A stretch of DNA of 32,802 nt from Actinomycetes bacterium (GTDB taxonomy: Bacteria > Actinomycetota > Acidimicrobiia > Acidimicrobiales > Acidimicrobilacustridaceae), in NCBI GenBank assembly GCA_029782025.1, contig JAKOVR010000079.1, positions 1 to 32,802 of the forward strand, in the 5' to 3' direction. The position numbers were made by a program, and so were the translations under genes. How positions within the stretch are numbered: the stretch's first letter is position 1; every line of letters begins with the position of its first letter. This document shows, piece by piece, positions 9,870 to 18,704 of this stretch. The notes under the pieces are model-generated. The model did no database searches. It was not told the origin of the DNA and saw only the letters and a program-made list of their open reading frames with translations.

Positions 9870-11051
9870 TCAGGACAGCTTCTCGAGCGCGTCGACGAAG
9901 CGAGGGATCGTGGCCTCGGTGAGCGCGGCGAGGTTCATGCGGCCGTTCTCCACGAGGTAGATGGCGGCTTCGTCGCGCAGGCGGAGCACCTCGTCCCGGG
10001 TGAGCCCGGTGAGGGCGAACATCCCCTTGCCCGTGGCCGTGCCTCGGCACCGGTCGAGGTTGCGGCCGGCCAGCTCGGCGGCGAGGCCGGCCCGCAGCCC
10101 GTTGATGCGGTCGCGGATCTCGGCCAGCTCGGCGTGCCAGCCGGCCCGCAGCTCGGGGGAGGCGAGGATGGTGGCCACGATCACCCCGGCCGTGATCGGT
10201 GGGTTGGAGTAGATCGTACGGATGCAGGCCTTGACCCGGCTCTGCACCAGCTCGGCCTGCTCCGGGGAGTGGCCGGCCACCACCAGAGCGCCGGCCCGCT
10301 CGCCATAGAGGCCGAGGTTCTTCGAGAAGCTCAGGCAGGCGGCGACGTCGGCTCCGGACGCCACCATGGCCCGCAAGCCGGTGGCGTCCTCCTCGAGCCC
10401 GTCACCCAGCCCGATGTAGGCCGTGTCGACGATGGCCAGGGCGCCCCGCTCCGCCAGGACGGCACCGACCTGGGCCCACTGGGCCGCGGTGAGGTCCTGC
10501 CCGGTGGGGTTGTGGCAGCACCCGTGGAGCACGACGGCGTCGTGGGGGCCGACGGCGGCCAGGGCCTCGAGCAGGGCGTCGAAGCGGACCGTAGCGGTGT
10601 CGGCGTCGTAGTAGGGGTAGGTGCGCACCTCGAGGCCGCAGTCGGCGAAGATGCCGCGGTGGTTGGGCCAGGTGGGATCGCTGATCCAGACGGTGGCGTC
10701 GGGGTAGGTGGACCACAGGAGCCGGCCGGCCACGGTGAGGGCACCGGTGCCGCCGGGGGCCTGGGCCACCTCCAGGCGGGCCTGGGTGGCCGCGTCGCCC
10801 GGCGCCACGAGCTCCTTGACCACGGCGGCGAAGGTGGCCGACCCGGCGATCGGCTGGTAGGTCTTGCTCGTCTCGGCGGCGATGAGCTGGGCCTGGGCGG
10901 CGCGGACCACCTCCATGACGGGTGTGCGGCCGGTCTCGTCGCAGTAGACACCCACCGTGAGGTCGAGCTTGTCGGCCCGGGGATCGGCCTTGAACAGCTC
11001 GCCGAGGCCGAGGATGGGGTCGGGCGGGGCAGGGGTCACGTCGGCGAACAC
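9870..11051 (-). CDS. Aspartate/aromatic aminotransferase, AspC/TyrB type
   Basis: A 393-aa PLP enzyme of class I aminotransferase subgroup alpha. The N-terminus VFADVTPAPPDPILGLGELF followed by VGVYCDETGRTPVM tracks enterobacterial AspC closely. Other blocks are ISDPTWPNHRGIF, HGCCHNPTG, DTAYIGLGDGLEED and SFSKNLGLYGERAGAL with the PLP lysine K244. The substrate-carboxylate Arg lies in NGRMNLA near the C-terminus. GTG 11051 is chosen because it matches the AspC N-terminus (MFENITAAPADPI); the ATG at 11117 would add an unrelated extension into the rmlA promoter. It exchanges amino groups between aspartate (or aromatic amino acids) and 2-oxoglutarate. It is divergent from rmlA, with 68 bp between starts. 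Confidence 0.9.
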   Translation of the reverse strand: MFADVTPAPPDPILGLGELFKADPRADKLDLTVGVYCDETGRTPVMEVVRAAQAQLIAAETSKTYQPIAGSATFAAVVKELVAPGDAATQARLEVAQAPGGTGALTVAGRLLWSTYPDATVWISDPTWPNHRGIFADCGLEVRTYPYYDADTATVRFDALLEALAAVGPHDAVVLHGCCHNPTGQDLTAAQWAQVGAVLAERGALAIVDTAYIGLGDGLEEDATGLRAMVASGADVAACLSFSKNLGLYGERAGALVVAGHSPEQAELVQSRVKACIRTIYSNPPITAGVIVATILASPELRAGWHAELAEIRDRINGLRAGLAAELAGRNLDRCRGTATGKGMFALTGLTRDEVLRLRDEAAIYLVENGRMNLAALTEATIPRFVDALEKLS

Positions 11052-11106
11052 GCCGCCAGTCTCACGGTTGGGCCCCTGGCCCGGCAAGCGCATAGCCGGC
11101 GTCCGG

Positions 11107-11112
11107 TAGGGT
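11107..11112 (+). promoter_or_regulatory. -10 box (TAGGGT), leaderless start of rmlA
   Basis: The box ends 7 nt before ATG 11120, within the 68-bp divergent spacer. Confidence 0.6.
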
Positions 11113-11119
11113 CGCACCC

Positions 11120-12001
11120 ATGAAGGGCATCGTCCTCGCCGGCGGAGCCGGGACCCGGCTGCACCCGATCACCCGCGCCGTGTCCAAGCAGCTCCTGCCG
11201 GTCTACGACAAGCCGATGATCTACTACCCCCTGTCGGTGCTCATGCTGGCGGGGATCCGCGACATCCTCGTGATCACCACTCCGGAGGACAACCCCGCCT
11301 TCCGCCGCCTGCTCGGCGACGGCAGCCAGTGGGGCGTGGCCATCTCCTACGCGGAGCAGGCCCAGCCCAACGGCCTGGCCGAGGCCTTCATCATCGGCGC
11401 CGACCACATCGGCAGCGCGCCGGCCGCGCTGGTGCTGGGCGACAACATCTTCTACGGCCACGGGTTCCGGCACACGGTGAAGGCGGCGGCGGCGTCCATC
11501 GAGGGGTGCGTGCTCTTCGGCTACCCGGTGAAGGACCCCGAGCGCTACGGCGTGGGCGAGGTCGACGCCGGGGGTCGTCTCGTCTCCATCGAAGAGAAGC
11601 CGACGGCGCCCCGCTCCAACCTCGCCATCACCGGGCTCTACCTCTACGACAACGACGTGGTCGCGTACGCCGCCGACCTCTCCCCGTCGGCCCGGGGCGA
11701 GCTCGAGATCACCGACCTCAACAACCGGTACCTGGCCGCCGGGAACGCCACCCTGATCGACCTGGGCCGGGGCTTCGCCTGGCTCGACACCGGCACCCAC
11801 GACTCGCTCGTCGAGGCCAGCCAGTTCGTCCAGGTGCTCGAGCACCGTCAAGGCGTCCGCTTCGCCTGCCTCGAAGAGATCGCGCTGGAGGAGGGCTACA
11901 TCGACGCCGACCAGTGCCTCGCCCTCGGTCAGGCCATCGCCAAGTCGCCCTACGGCGAGTACGTCATCGCCGTGGCCCGCGCCGCCGGCGCCACCGGCTG
12001 A
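11120..12001 (+). CDS. rmlA: Glucose-1-phosphate thymidylyltransferase
   Basis: A 293-aa nucleotidyltransferase making dTDP-glucose from glucose-1-phosphate and dTTP, the first step of dTDP-rhamnose synthesis. The N-terminus [18 protein letters not shown] is the nucleotide-binding loop, and [21 protein letters not shown] is a family signature. Further blocks are [73 protein letters not shown] and [10 protein letters not shown]. Length is normal. rmlB, rmlC and rmlD are not nearby, so the locus is dispersed. Palindrome copy 5 closes its 3' end against the convergent hbd gene. Confidence 0.95.
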   Translation: MKGIVLAGGAGTRLHPITRAVSKQLLPVYDKPMIYYPLSVLMLAGIRDILVITTPEDNPAFRRLLGDGSQWGVAISYAEQAQPNGLAEAFIIGADHIGSAPAALVLGDNIFYGHGFRHTVKAAAASIEGCVLFGYPVKDPERYGVGEVDAGGRLVSIEEKPTAPRSNLAITGLYLYDNDVVAYAADLSPSARGELEITDLNNRYLAAGNATLIDLGRGFAWLDTGTHDSLVEASQFVQVLEHRQGVRFACLEEIALEEGYIDADQCLALGQAIAKSPYGEYVIAVARAAGATG

Positions 12002-12019
12002 CGTCCACTCCCCGGACGC

Positions 12020-12066
12020 CCTTGGGTGCGTAAGGGTGCGCTATGCGCGCCCTTACGCACCCAAGG
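12020..12066. repeat. Large intergenic palindrome, copy 5 (class C)
   Basis: 22-bp arms (12020-12041 and 12045-12066) flank the loop TAT, with one T/G mismatch at 12037/12049. The outer arm is CCTTGGGTGCG, so CGTGGG is replaced by CTTGGG. The inner arm is TAAGGG plus a GC-rich tip. It lies between convergent rmlA and hbd. Confidence 0.9.
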
Positions 12067-12074
12067 ATCTGGGG

Positions 12075-12929
12075 TCACCGGCTGTAGTCGTAGAAGCCCT
12101 TGCCAGACTTGCGGCCGAGGTGCCCGGCCGTGACCATGCGGCGCAGCGCCGGAGCCGGGGAGAAGTTCGGGTCGCGGAACTCGTCGTAGAGAGCGTCGAG
12201 GATCGCCACCGAGGTGTCGAGGCCCACCAGGTCGAGCAGGGCGAACGGCCCCATGGGGAAGTTGCAGCCGCCCTTCATGGCGGTGTCGATGTCCTCCATC
12301 GACGCGATGCCGTTCTCCAGCATCTTCACCGCGTTGTTCAGGTAGGGGAACAGCAGGGCGTTGACGATGAAGCCGGCGCGGTCCTCGACGATGACGGGGC
12401 TCTTGCCGCAGCTCTCGGCGAACGCCTTCACCTCGGCCGCCACCTCGTCGCCGGTGACGATGCTCTTGACGATCTCGACCAGCGCCATCATCGGCGCCGG
12501 GTTGAAGAAGTGGACCCCCACGACCTGCTCGGGCCGGTGCGTCTCCATCGCCATCTCCACGATGGGGAGGGTGGAGGTGTTGGTGGCGAGGATGGCGTCG
12601 TCCTTGCAGATGTGGTTGAGCTCCCGGAAGAGCTCCTTCTTCACCACGAGGTCCTCGACGATGGACTCGATGACGAGATCGCAGTCCTTGAGCTTGTGGA
12701 GGTCGGAGGTGGCCGACACCCGGCCGAGGGTGGCGTCCCGCTCGGACTCTTCCAGCTTGCCCTTCTCGACCTGCTTGTTCAGCGACTTCTCGAGGGCCGC
12801 CACCATGGCGTCGGCCGTGGCCTGCTGGCGCGAACGCAGCACCACCTCGTAGCCGCTCTTGGCCGCGACCTCCGCGATCCCCGAGCCCATGATCCCCGAA
12901 CCGATGATGCCAACACGCTTGATCGTCAT
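12075..12929 (-). CDS. 3-hydroxybutyryl-CoA dehydrogenase
   Basis: A 284-aa NAD(P)-dependent 3-hydroxyacyl-CoA dehydrogenase (Hbd/PaaH/FadB2 type). The Rossmann motif is VGIIGSGIMGSGIAE (G10, G12, G15), followed by DLVIESIVED and ATNTSTLPI. The catalytic H140 is in GVHFFNPAPMMALVEIV, with E152 as its partner. The C-terminal helical domain has GFIVNALLFPYLNNA and GPFALLDLVGLD. It interconverts acetoacetyl-CoA and 3-hydroxybutyryl-CoA in fatty-acid or butanoate metabolism, and would supply crotonyl-CoA to an ethylmalonyl-CoA pathway. It has its own leaderless promoter and is not in an operon with the flanking genes. Confidence 0.93.
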   Translation of the reverse strand: MTIKRVGIIGSGIMGSGIAEVAAKSGYEVVLRSRQQATADAMVAALEKSLNKQVEKGKLEESERDATLGRVSATSDLHKLKDCDLVIESIVEDLVVKKELFRELNHICKDDAILATNTSTLPIVEMAMETHRPEQVVGVHFFNPAPMMALVEIVKSIVTGDEVAAEVKAFAESCGKSPVIVEDRAGFIVNALLFPYLNNAVKMLENGIASMEDIDTAMKGGCNFPMGPFALLDLVGLDTSVAILDALYDEFRDPNFSPAPALRRMVTAGHLGRKSGKGFYDYSR

Positions 12930-12935
12930 GGCGCG

Positions 12936-12941
12936 ACGTTA
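12936..12941 (-). promoter_or_regulatory. -10 box (TAACGT), leaderless start of the dehydrogenase gene
   Basis: On the minus strand the box ends 6 nt before ATG 12929. Confidence 0.55.
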
Positions 12942-13014
12942 CCGGCGGGTAGGGAGACGGGGCCAACGCAGGGCCGCCGGCCGCCGGGCCCCGCCCGGCC
13001 GGAACAGCAGCCGC

Positions 13015-13680
13015 TCAGGCCCGCAGATCGGCCAGCGTCGAGGGTCGGCCGTCGACGTAGACCTGCACCGTCCCGACGCCCTCGCACCGCCAGGAGCCGT
13101 CGCGGCCGCGGATGAGCGCCGTGCGCTCGGGGACCTCGGCCAGGGTCACCCCCCGGGGAGCGAGCTGGACCGTGCGATGGACCTTCTCCCGGGACCAGGT
13201 GTCGGCCCGGGGGATCACGGCGAGGTCGGACACCAGCCCGAGGCCGACCGTGAAGGCGCCGCCCCGGGCATCGACCATCGGGTCGCACAGGACGTCGGCG
13301 CCCGCGTTGGTGCCGGCCAGCACCGCGCCGTCCTCGAAGGCGGCGACGATGGCGTCGTAGGCCGGGGAGTCCTTCAGCACCGAGCGCAGGTGCATGGCCG
13401 ACGCCCCGGCGATGTAGATGAAGCGGGCGGCGGCGAGGACGTCGACGTTGTCGGACAGGAGGGCATCGGCCCGGGTGAGGATGGCTGACGGCACCACCTC
13501 GGCCCCGAGCGCGCCGAACCACGTCGAGGCCTGATCGACGAGCGCGGCCGGACCTTCGTACGCCGACCCGGTCGGGAGCACGACCACCCGGTCGGTCCCG
13601 GCCGCTTCGAGCAGTCCGGCGTCGAAGGAGCAGCCGTCCTGCCACTCTCCCCCACCAACGAGGGCCAGCACTCCGGTCAT
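13015..13680 (-). CDS. Peptidase S51/cyanophycinase-like protein lacking the catalytic serine
   Basis: A 221-aa protein of the cyanophycinase/dipeptidase E fold: LALVGGGEW at the N-terminus, VVVLPTGSAYEGP, FIYIAGASAMHLRSVLKDSPAYDAI, then VLAGTNAGADVLCDPMVD. In active family members the elbow reads G-T-S-A-G-A with Ser as nucleophile; here it is GTNAGA with N125 (codon AAC). The rest of the fold looks intact, so this is a well-kept but probably non-hydrolytic relative. Start ATG 13680 is the second of two copies of a 17-bp tandem duplication; the first copy leads to a stop after six codons. The gene follows the methyltransferase-like gene and is probably coupled to it. Confidence 0.75.
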   Translation of the reverse strand: MTGVLALVGGGEWQDGCSFDAGLLEAAGTDRVVVLPTGSAYEGPAALVDQASTWFGALGAEVVPSAILTRADALLSDNVDVLAAARFIYIAGASAMHLRSVLKDSPAYDAIVAAFEDGAVLAGTNAGADVLCDPMVDARGGAFTVGLGLVSDLAVIPRADTWSREKVHRTVQLAPRGVTLAEVPERTALIRGRDGSWRCEGVGTVQVYVDGRPSTLADLRA

Positions 13681-13699
13681 GTGAGCACTCCGGTCATGT
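13667..13699. repeat. 17-bp tandem duplication at the S51-like gene start
   Basis: AGCACTCCGGTCATGT occurs at 13667-13682 and again at 13684-13699 (period 17, 16 of 17 bases equal). Read on the minus strand, each copy holds ATGACCGGAGTGCT. The upstream ATG (13697) overlaps the stop of the methyltransferase-like gene (ATGA) but frames into TGA after six codons. The downstream ATG (13680) opens the S51-like frame. Confidence 0.9.
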
Positions 13700-14335
13700 C
13701 GGGTCGCCTCCAGCGTGGGCGGTCGCGGGGCCAGGGGTGGCACCCGAGGGGTCGAGGGTGATGTCGGGGACGATGGCGGCCCGACCGTAGGCCACATAGC
13801 GCAGCAGCAGCGGTGCCCCCTCGATCCGCCGGCGGCGGACGGAGGAGATCACGAACCCGGCCTCCCGCAGGGCCGCGGTGAGGTCGCGTCCGAGGTGCAG
13901 TTCCCTGAGCTCGGGCCGGCGGACCTCGAGGCTGGCCTGCACGAGCCGACCAGTCCCGGGACGTCCGACCGGCTCGGAGAACACCAGCCAGCCGCCGGGG
14001 GCGAGGAGGGCGGCCACGGCCCGGAGGGCACCGACGAGGTCGGGCAGGGCAGCGAGCCCACCGCAGGAGACCACGGCGGCGTAGGACCCGAGGGCTCCGG
14101 CGTGCTCGCCCGAGCGGAGGTGGGGTGGGCGGGCGAGATCGGCGGCGACGGCCACCACCTGGGCCCGGGCGGCGGCGGTGCCGAGGTCGAGCAGGGGCCC
14201 CGCCGGGAGCTCGTCCCGGGTGGCGGCGATGACGCCGTCGACCCCGGTGAGCAGGGCGTCGACCACCGGCACCGGCCAGTCGCCGGCCACGTCGGCCACC
14301 GTGGCGGCGAACGGCGCAGACCCATCGGTGCTCAC
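13694..14335 (-). CDS. Methyltransferase-like protein (class I SAM fold, weak)
   Basis: A 213-aa protein from GTG 14335. It reads like a small Rossmann-type SAM methyltransferase: GPLLDLGTAAARAQVVAVAADLA would be motif I and motif II, SYAAVVSCGGLAALPDLVGALRAVAALLAPGGWLVFSEP would cover motifs IV to VI, and ALREAGFVISSVRRRRI is a typical C-terminal strand. The motif I glycine loop is poor (DLGTAAAR, not DxGxGxG), so SAM binding is doubtful. There is no clue to a substrate. Its stop overlaps the upstream copy of the duplicated start region of the S51-like gene. Confidence 0.6.
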   Translation of the reverse strand: MSTDGSAPFAATVADVAGDWPVPVVDALLTGVDGVIAATRDELPAGPLLDLGTAAARAQVVAVAADLARPPHLRSGEHAGALGSYAAVVSCGGLAALPDLVGALRAVAALLAPGGWLVFSEPVGRPGTGRLVQASLEVRRPELRELHLGRDLTAALREAGFVISSVRRRRIEGAPLLLRYVAYGRAAIVPDITLDPSGATPGPATAHAGGDPT

Positions 14336-14342
14336 GTCCGAC

Positions 14343-14348
14343 AACGTA
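14343..14348 (-). promoter_or_regulatory. -10 box (TACGTT), leaderless start of the methyltransferase-like gene
   Basis: The box ends 7 nt before GTG 14335. The -35 window (about 14366-14371) touches the edge of palindrome copy 6. Confidence 0.5.
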
Positions 14349-14366
14349 CCCCGTCGCCCCGCCCGC

Positions 14367-14415
14367 CCCGTGGGTGCGCAATGCAACGGCGCGCGGTGCA
14401 TTGCGCACCCACGGG
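14367..14415. repeat. Large intergenic palindrome, copy 6 (class B)
   Basis: 22-bp arms (14367-14388 and 14394-14415) with one mismatch (14386/14396). The outer arm is CCCGTGGGTGCG and the inner arm is CAATGCAACG. It lies 9 bp past the stop of the cyclophilin gene on the minus strand and just upstream of the next promoter. Confidence 0.9.
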
Positions 14416-14424
14416 ACACGGGGG

Positions 14425-15294
14425 TCAGGTCTCGGTGATCGTGACGGAGGTGACGGTCACGGTGCGGCTCGGGGCGCCGCCGAGGCCGGTCTCCGGCTTG
14501 GGGACGTGCAGCCCGATGATCTTCTGCAGCACGTCGAGCCCCTCGGTGACCTGGCCGAAGAGCAGGTACGTGCCGGTGCCGTCGAGCCCCTTGACCTTGT
14601 CGCCGGTGGTGAAGAAGAACTGCGACCCGCTCGAGTTCGGCGCCGGGGTGCGGGCCATGATCAGCTGGCCCGGGGCGTAGGTGAACGGGCCTTTGGAGCC
14701 GTCGGGGGCGAAGGTGCCGCCCTCGTCGGGAATGGTGTAGCCGGGGCCCGGATCCGAGGCGCTGTTGGTGGGCGCCCCACCCTGGATGATGTCGATGCTG
14801 GGATCGGTGCGGAACAGCTGGGTGCCGTCGTAGAAGTGGTACCGGGCGAGGAACACGAAGTTGTTGGTGGTCGACGGCATCTTCTTGGCGTCGAGCGCGA
14901 CCTTCACCACCCCTTCGCTCGTGGTGAAGGTGGCCGTGTAGGTCTTCGCCGGGTCGATGCACATCGGGGGCGCGGCGGCGAAGAGGATCGTGCGGGACGC
15001 GGCCCCGTCGGCCGGGGGACACACCGCGGGGGCGGCCGACCCCGGGGGCGTCGAGCCCACTGGCGTGCCGAGGTTCCGGACGCTGGTCGAGGAGCCCGAT
15101 CCAGCGGTGGTGGTCGTGGACTCGTCCTTCTTCCCGACGAGGTAGAAGCCACCGACCAGCACCGCGCCCACGGCGATCAGGATGGCGAAGTTGCGCACGG
15201 AGCGGCGGCGCTCGGCCACCTTCTCCGCCTCGATGGCGGCCTGGATGCGAGCGGCGCGGTTGGCCTTCTGGCGTTCACGCTTGGCGGTACCCAT
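14425..15294 (-). CDS. Membrane-anchored cyclophilin-type peptidylprolyl isomerase
   Basis: A 289-aa protein. A basic cytoplasmic head (residues 1-32) and one membrane span (about 33-54) are followed by a Thr/Ser-rich linker and an external cyclophilin domain. The domain keeps TTNNFVFLARYHFYDGTQLFRTD, DIIQGGAP, GQLIMARTPAPNSSGSQFFFTTGD and LLFGQVTEGLDVLQKI. The QGG and SQFF segments of active cyclophilins are therefore present. Two cysteines (VCPPADG and PPMCID) just before the domain may form a disulfide and recur in the neighbour. ATG 15294 is preferred over an upstream GTG because of a TAGCGT box 8 nt before it. It probably helps fold exported proteins. Confidence 0.88.
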   Translation of the reverse strand: MGTAKRERQKANRAARIQAAIEAEKVAERRRSVRNFAILIAVGAVLVGGFYLVGKKDESTTTTAGSGSSTSVRNLGTPVGSTPPGSAAPAVCPPADGAASRTILFAAAPPMCIDPAKTYTATFTTSEGVVKVALDAKKMPSTTNNFVFLARYHFYDGTQLFRTDPSIDIIQGGAPTNSASDPGPGYTIPDEGGTFAPDGSKGPFTYAPGQLIMARTPAPNSSGSQFFFTTGDKVKGLDGTGTYLLFGQVTEGLDVLQKIIGLHVPKPETGLGGAPSRTVTVTSVTITET

Positions 15295-15302
15295 GGCGGC
15301 GG

Positions 15303-15308
15303 ACGCTA
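15303..15308 (-). promoter_or_regulatory. -10 box (TAGCGT) of the cyclophilin gene
   Basis: The box ends 8 nt before ATG 15294 on the minus strand. The paralogous neighbour uses the same hexamer. Confidence 0.55.
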
Positions 15309-15333
15309 GCAACCCCGGGGCGCCCGGCCCCCA

Positions 15334-16290
15334 TCACCCCGCCGCCGGGACCGATCCCGGCACCGACCCGGCCGCCGACCCGGCCGTGGTGGTGGACGAG
15401 CCGGCCGACGGGAGGACCGAGCTCGGCGTGATGTCGATCTTGGTGATCTTGTTGACCTCGGTGACCGCCCCGGACACGGTGCCGGCCCGCCCGATGGCCT
15501 GCGACGCCTCGGTGCCGTCGAGGATCAGCCCGATCGACGGCGTCCCCTTGGGGATGTCGGCACTGAGCTGCCCGAACCCCACCACGAGGCGACCGCCGAC
15601 GTTCTTCGTGCCGGGTTCGATCTTCATGCCGATGGAGATCGACGTCATGAGCTGGTCGGGGCCCGTGTAGGGGATCGTGTAGCCCGGGTTGGGAGGCGAG
15701 GCGTTGCCCTCGACGTAGTCGCCGACCTCCCACCACCCGCTCTCCTTGCTGAAGTCGATCGGCATGCCGTCGTAGTAGTGGTAGGCGGCCAGCACGATGA
15801 AGTTGTTGACGATGTCGGCCGCCTCCGGGTTGGCCACGGTCAGCTTCATGTCGCCCTTGGTGGTGTGGATCACCACGTCGTAGCTCCGGTCCTTCTCGAT
15901 GCACATGGGAGGCGGCTTGGCGAAGCTCGTGACCCGGGGCGCCGAACCGTCGAGGGCGGGGCAGGGCGTGTCGCCGGTGATGGACTCGCCCGCCGGCGCC
16001 TTGGGCACGCTCACCGGCGGCGCGGTGTTCTTGGGCGCCTGCTCGCCGGGCAGCGTGGACGAGGTGGAGGCCGTAGAGGCGGTGGTGGAGCTCTGGCCGG
16101 TGGCGACGTTGTTGCCCGACCGGGTGCCGGCCACGATCAGGGCGAAGAGGATGGCGGCGATCACCACCACCCCGAACAGGCCGAAGGCGGCCTGGGTGCG
16201 CCGGTAGCGCCGGGCCGCGGCCTCCTGGGCCGCGATCTGGGCCAACCGCCGCTCGTGGTCGCGGGCTCGCTGCGCTCGTGGGCTGGGCAT
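15334..16290 (-). CDS. Degenerate cyclophilin-like membrane protein
   Basis: A 318-aa paralogue of the downstream cyclophilin with the same layout: basic head, span at about residues 35-56, Ser/Thr linker, paired cysteines (PCPALDG, PPPMCIE) and the domain start DIVNNFIVLAAYHYYDGMPIDF. Active-site elements are missing. The QGG stretch is VGD, the Arg after FYDG is gone, and the SQFF block is replaced by KNVGGRLVVGFG. Isomerase activity is unlikely; a chaperone or structural role is possible. The C-terminus is a Ser/Gly/Ala tail. It lies 39 bp upstream of the intact copy, consistent with tandem duplication followed by divergence. Confidence 0.75.
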   Translation of the reverse strand: MPSPRAQRARDHERRLAQIAAQEAAARRYRRTQAAFGLFGVVVIAAILFALIVAGTRSGNNVATGQSSTTASTASTSSTLPGEQAPKNTAPPVSVPKAPAGESITGDTPCPALDGSAPRVTSFAKPPPMCIEKDRSYDVVIHTTKGDMKLTVANPEAADIVNNFIVLAAYHYYDGMPIDFSKESGWWEVGDYVEGNASPPNPGYTIPYTGPDQLMTSISIGMKIEPGTKNVGGRLVVGFGQLSADIPKGTPSIGLILDGTEASQAIGRAGTVSGAVTEVNKITKIDITPSSVLPSAGSSTTTAGSAAGSVPGSVPAAG

Positions 16291-16299
16291 CGGGGCGAG

Positions 16300-16305
16300 A
16301 CGCTA
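16300..16305 (-). promoter_or_regulatory. -10 box (TAGCGT) of the degenerate cyclophilin gene
   Basis: The box ends 9 nt before ATG 16290. It shares the 67-bp divergent spacer with the lysC promoter. Confidence 0.5.
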
Positions 16306-16343
16306 GCCAACCGCGGGCTTTCCGCGTGAGCGGGAGCGGCCGC

Positions 16344-16349
16344 TAGCCT
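16344..16349 (+). promoter_or_regulatory. -10 box (TAGCCT), leaderless start of lysC
   Basis: The box ends 8 nt before GTG 16358. Confidence 0.55.
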
Positions 16350-16357
16350 CCCCGGTC

Positions 16358-17590
16358 GTGGCGCTCCTGGTGCAGAAGTTCGGTGGAACGTCGGTCGGTG
16401 ACCCCGACCGCATGCGCAACGTGGCCGACTACATCGCCCGCACCGTCCGGCGCGGCAACCAGGTCGTCATCGTGATCTCGGCCATGGGCAAGGAGACCGA
16501 CGAGCTCCTCCGGCTGGCCCGCGAGGTGAGCGGCACCCGTCCCGGCCGGGAGATGGACATGCTCGTCACCGCCGGCGAGCGCAAGGCCATGGCCCTCCTG
16601 TGCATGGCCCTGGCCGACCTCGGGATCGAGGCGGAATCGTTCACCGGGAGCCAGGCCGGCTTCCTCACCGACACCACCCACATGGACGCCAAGATCCTCG
16701 ACGTGCGCCCCGACCGCATCCGCGCCTCGCTCGACGCCGGGCGGGTCCCGGTGGTCGGGGGTGCCCAGGGCGTGTCCACGGCCAAGGACGTCACCTTCCT
16801 CGGGCGGGGCGGCTCCGACACCACCGCCGTGGCGCTGGCCCACGCCCTCGGCGCCGACATGTGCGAGCTCTACACCGACGTGTCCGGCGTGTTCACCACC
16901 GATCCCCGGCTGGTCGACAACGCCCGGAAGATGGAGCAGATCTCCTTCGACGAGCTGCTCGAGATGACGGCCAACGGCTGCCCGAAGCCGGCGATGCGCT
17001 CGGTGGAGTACGCCCGCAACCACGGGGTCGACCTTCACGTCCGGTCGGCCTTCACGTGGGAGCACGGCACGCTGGTCACCAAGGAGGACCCCAACATGGA
17101 GCAGGCCATCGTGTCGTCGGTCGTCTCGGACACCGACGAAGCCAAGATCACCATCGAGGGGGTGGCCGACCGGCCCGGCATCGCCGCCCACCTGTTCCGC
17201 GGCCTGGCCGACGCCGGCGCCAACGTCGACATGATCGTGCAGAACACATCGCTGGAGGGCCACACCGACATCTCCTTCACGGTGCCCAAGGCCGACGTCC
17301 CCAACGTCCGCGTCGTGTGCGAGTCGCTCGTCGAGGAGCTGGGGGCGCGGGGGGTCCACGCCGACACCGCCGTGGCCCGGGTCAGCGTGATCGGGGCCGG
17401 CATGAAGTCCCACCCCGGCGTCGCCGCCACCGTGTTCGAGACGCTCGCCGACAACGACATCAACATCGAGATGATCTCCACCTCGGCCATCCGCATCTCC
17501 TGCGTGGTGCGGGAACCCCAGACGGAACGGGCCGTCCAGGTGCTCCACGCCGCCTTCGAGCTCGACAAGGGCCCCAAGCTGGTCGACTGA
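16358..17590 (+). CDS. lysC: Aspartate kinase (alpha subunit, with internal beta start)
   Basis: A 410-aa aspartokinase, the first step of the Lys/Met/Thr/diaminopimelate pathway. The N-terminal kinase domain has VQKFGGTSVGD, VVIVISAMGKETDELL, TAGERKAMALL, DVTFLGRGGSDTTAVALAHAL and CELYTDVSGVFTTDPR. Two C-terminal ACT domains (about 260-330 and 340-410) give feedback control. At ATG 17096 (residue M247), AAGGAGG stands 8 nt upstream inside the frame, the layout of actinobacterial and Bacillus enzymes that make a separate beta subunit from the same gene. It is followed by asd after 77 bp. Confidence 0.97.
   Translation: MALLVQKFGGTSVGDPDRMRNVADYIARTVRRGNQVVIVISAMGKETDELLRLAREVSGTRPGREMDMLVTAGERKAMALLCMALADLGIEAESFTGSQAGFLTDTTHMDAKILDVRPDRIRASLDAGRVPVVGGAQGVSTAKDVTFLGRGGSDTTAVALAHALGADMCELYTDVSGVFTTDPRLVDNARKMEQISFDELLEMTANGCPKPAMRSVEYARNHGVDLHVRSAFTWEHGTLVTKEDPNMEQAIVSSVVSDTDEAKITIEGVADRPGIAAHLFRGLADAGANVDMIVQNTSLEGHTDISFTVPKADVPNVRVVCESLVEELGARGVHADTAVARVSVIGAGMKSHPGVAATVFETLADNDINIEMISTSAIRISCVVREPQTERAVQVLHAAFELDKGPKLVD
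17081..17098 (+). promoter_or_regulatory. Internal Shine-Dalgarno and ATG for aspartokinase beta
   Basis: AAGGAGG (17081-17087), an 8-nt spacer and ATG 17096 lie in frame within lysC. The product would be 164 aa (17096-17590) and carry only the two ACT regulatory domains. The full-length gene itself has no such Shine-Dalgarno because it is leaderless. Confidence 0.7.
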
Positions 17591-17637
17591 CCCGCCCGGC
17601 GGTGCCCCGGTGCCGCGGCCGAATGGCCTTCCGGTGA

Positions 17638-18693
<1,056 letters not shown>

Positions 18694-18704
18694 GCCGACG
18701 GCCG

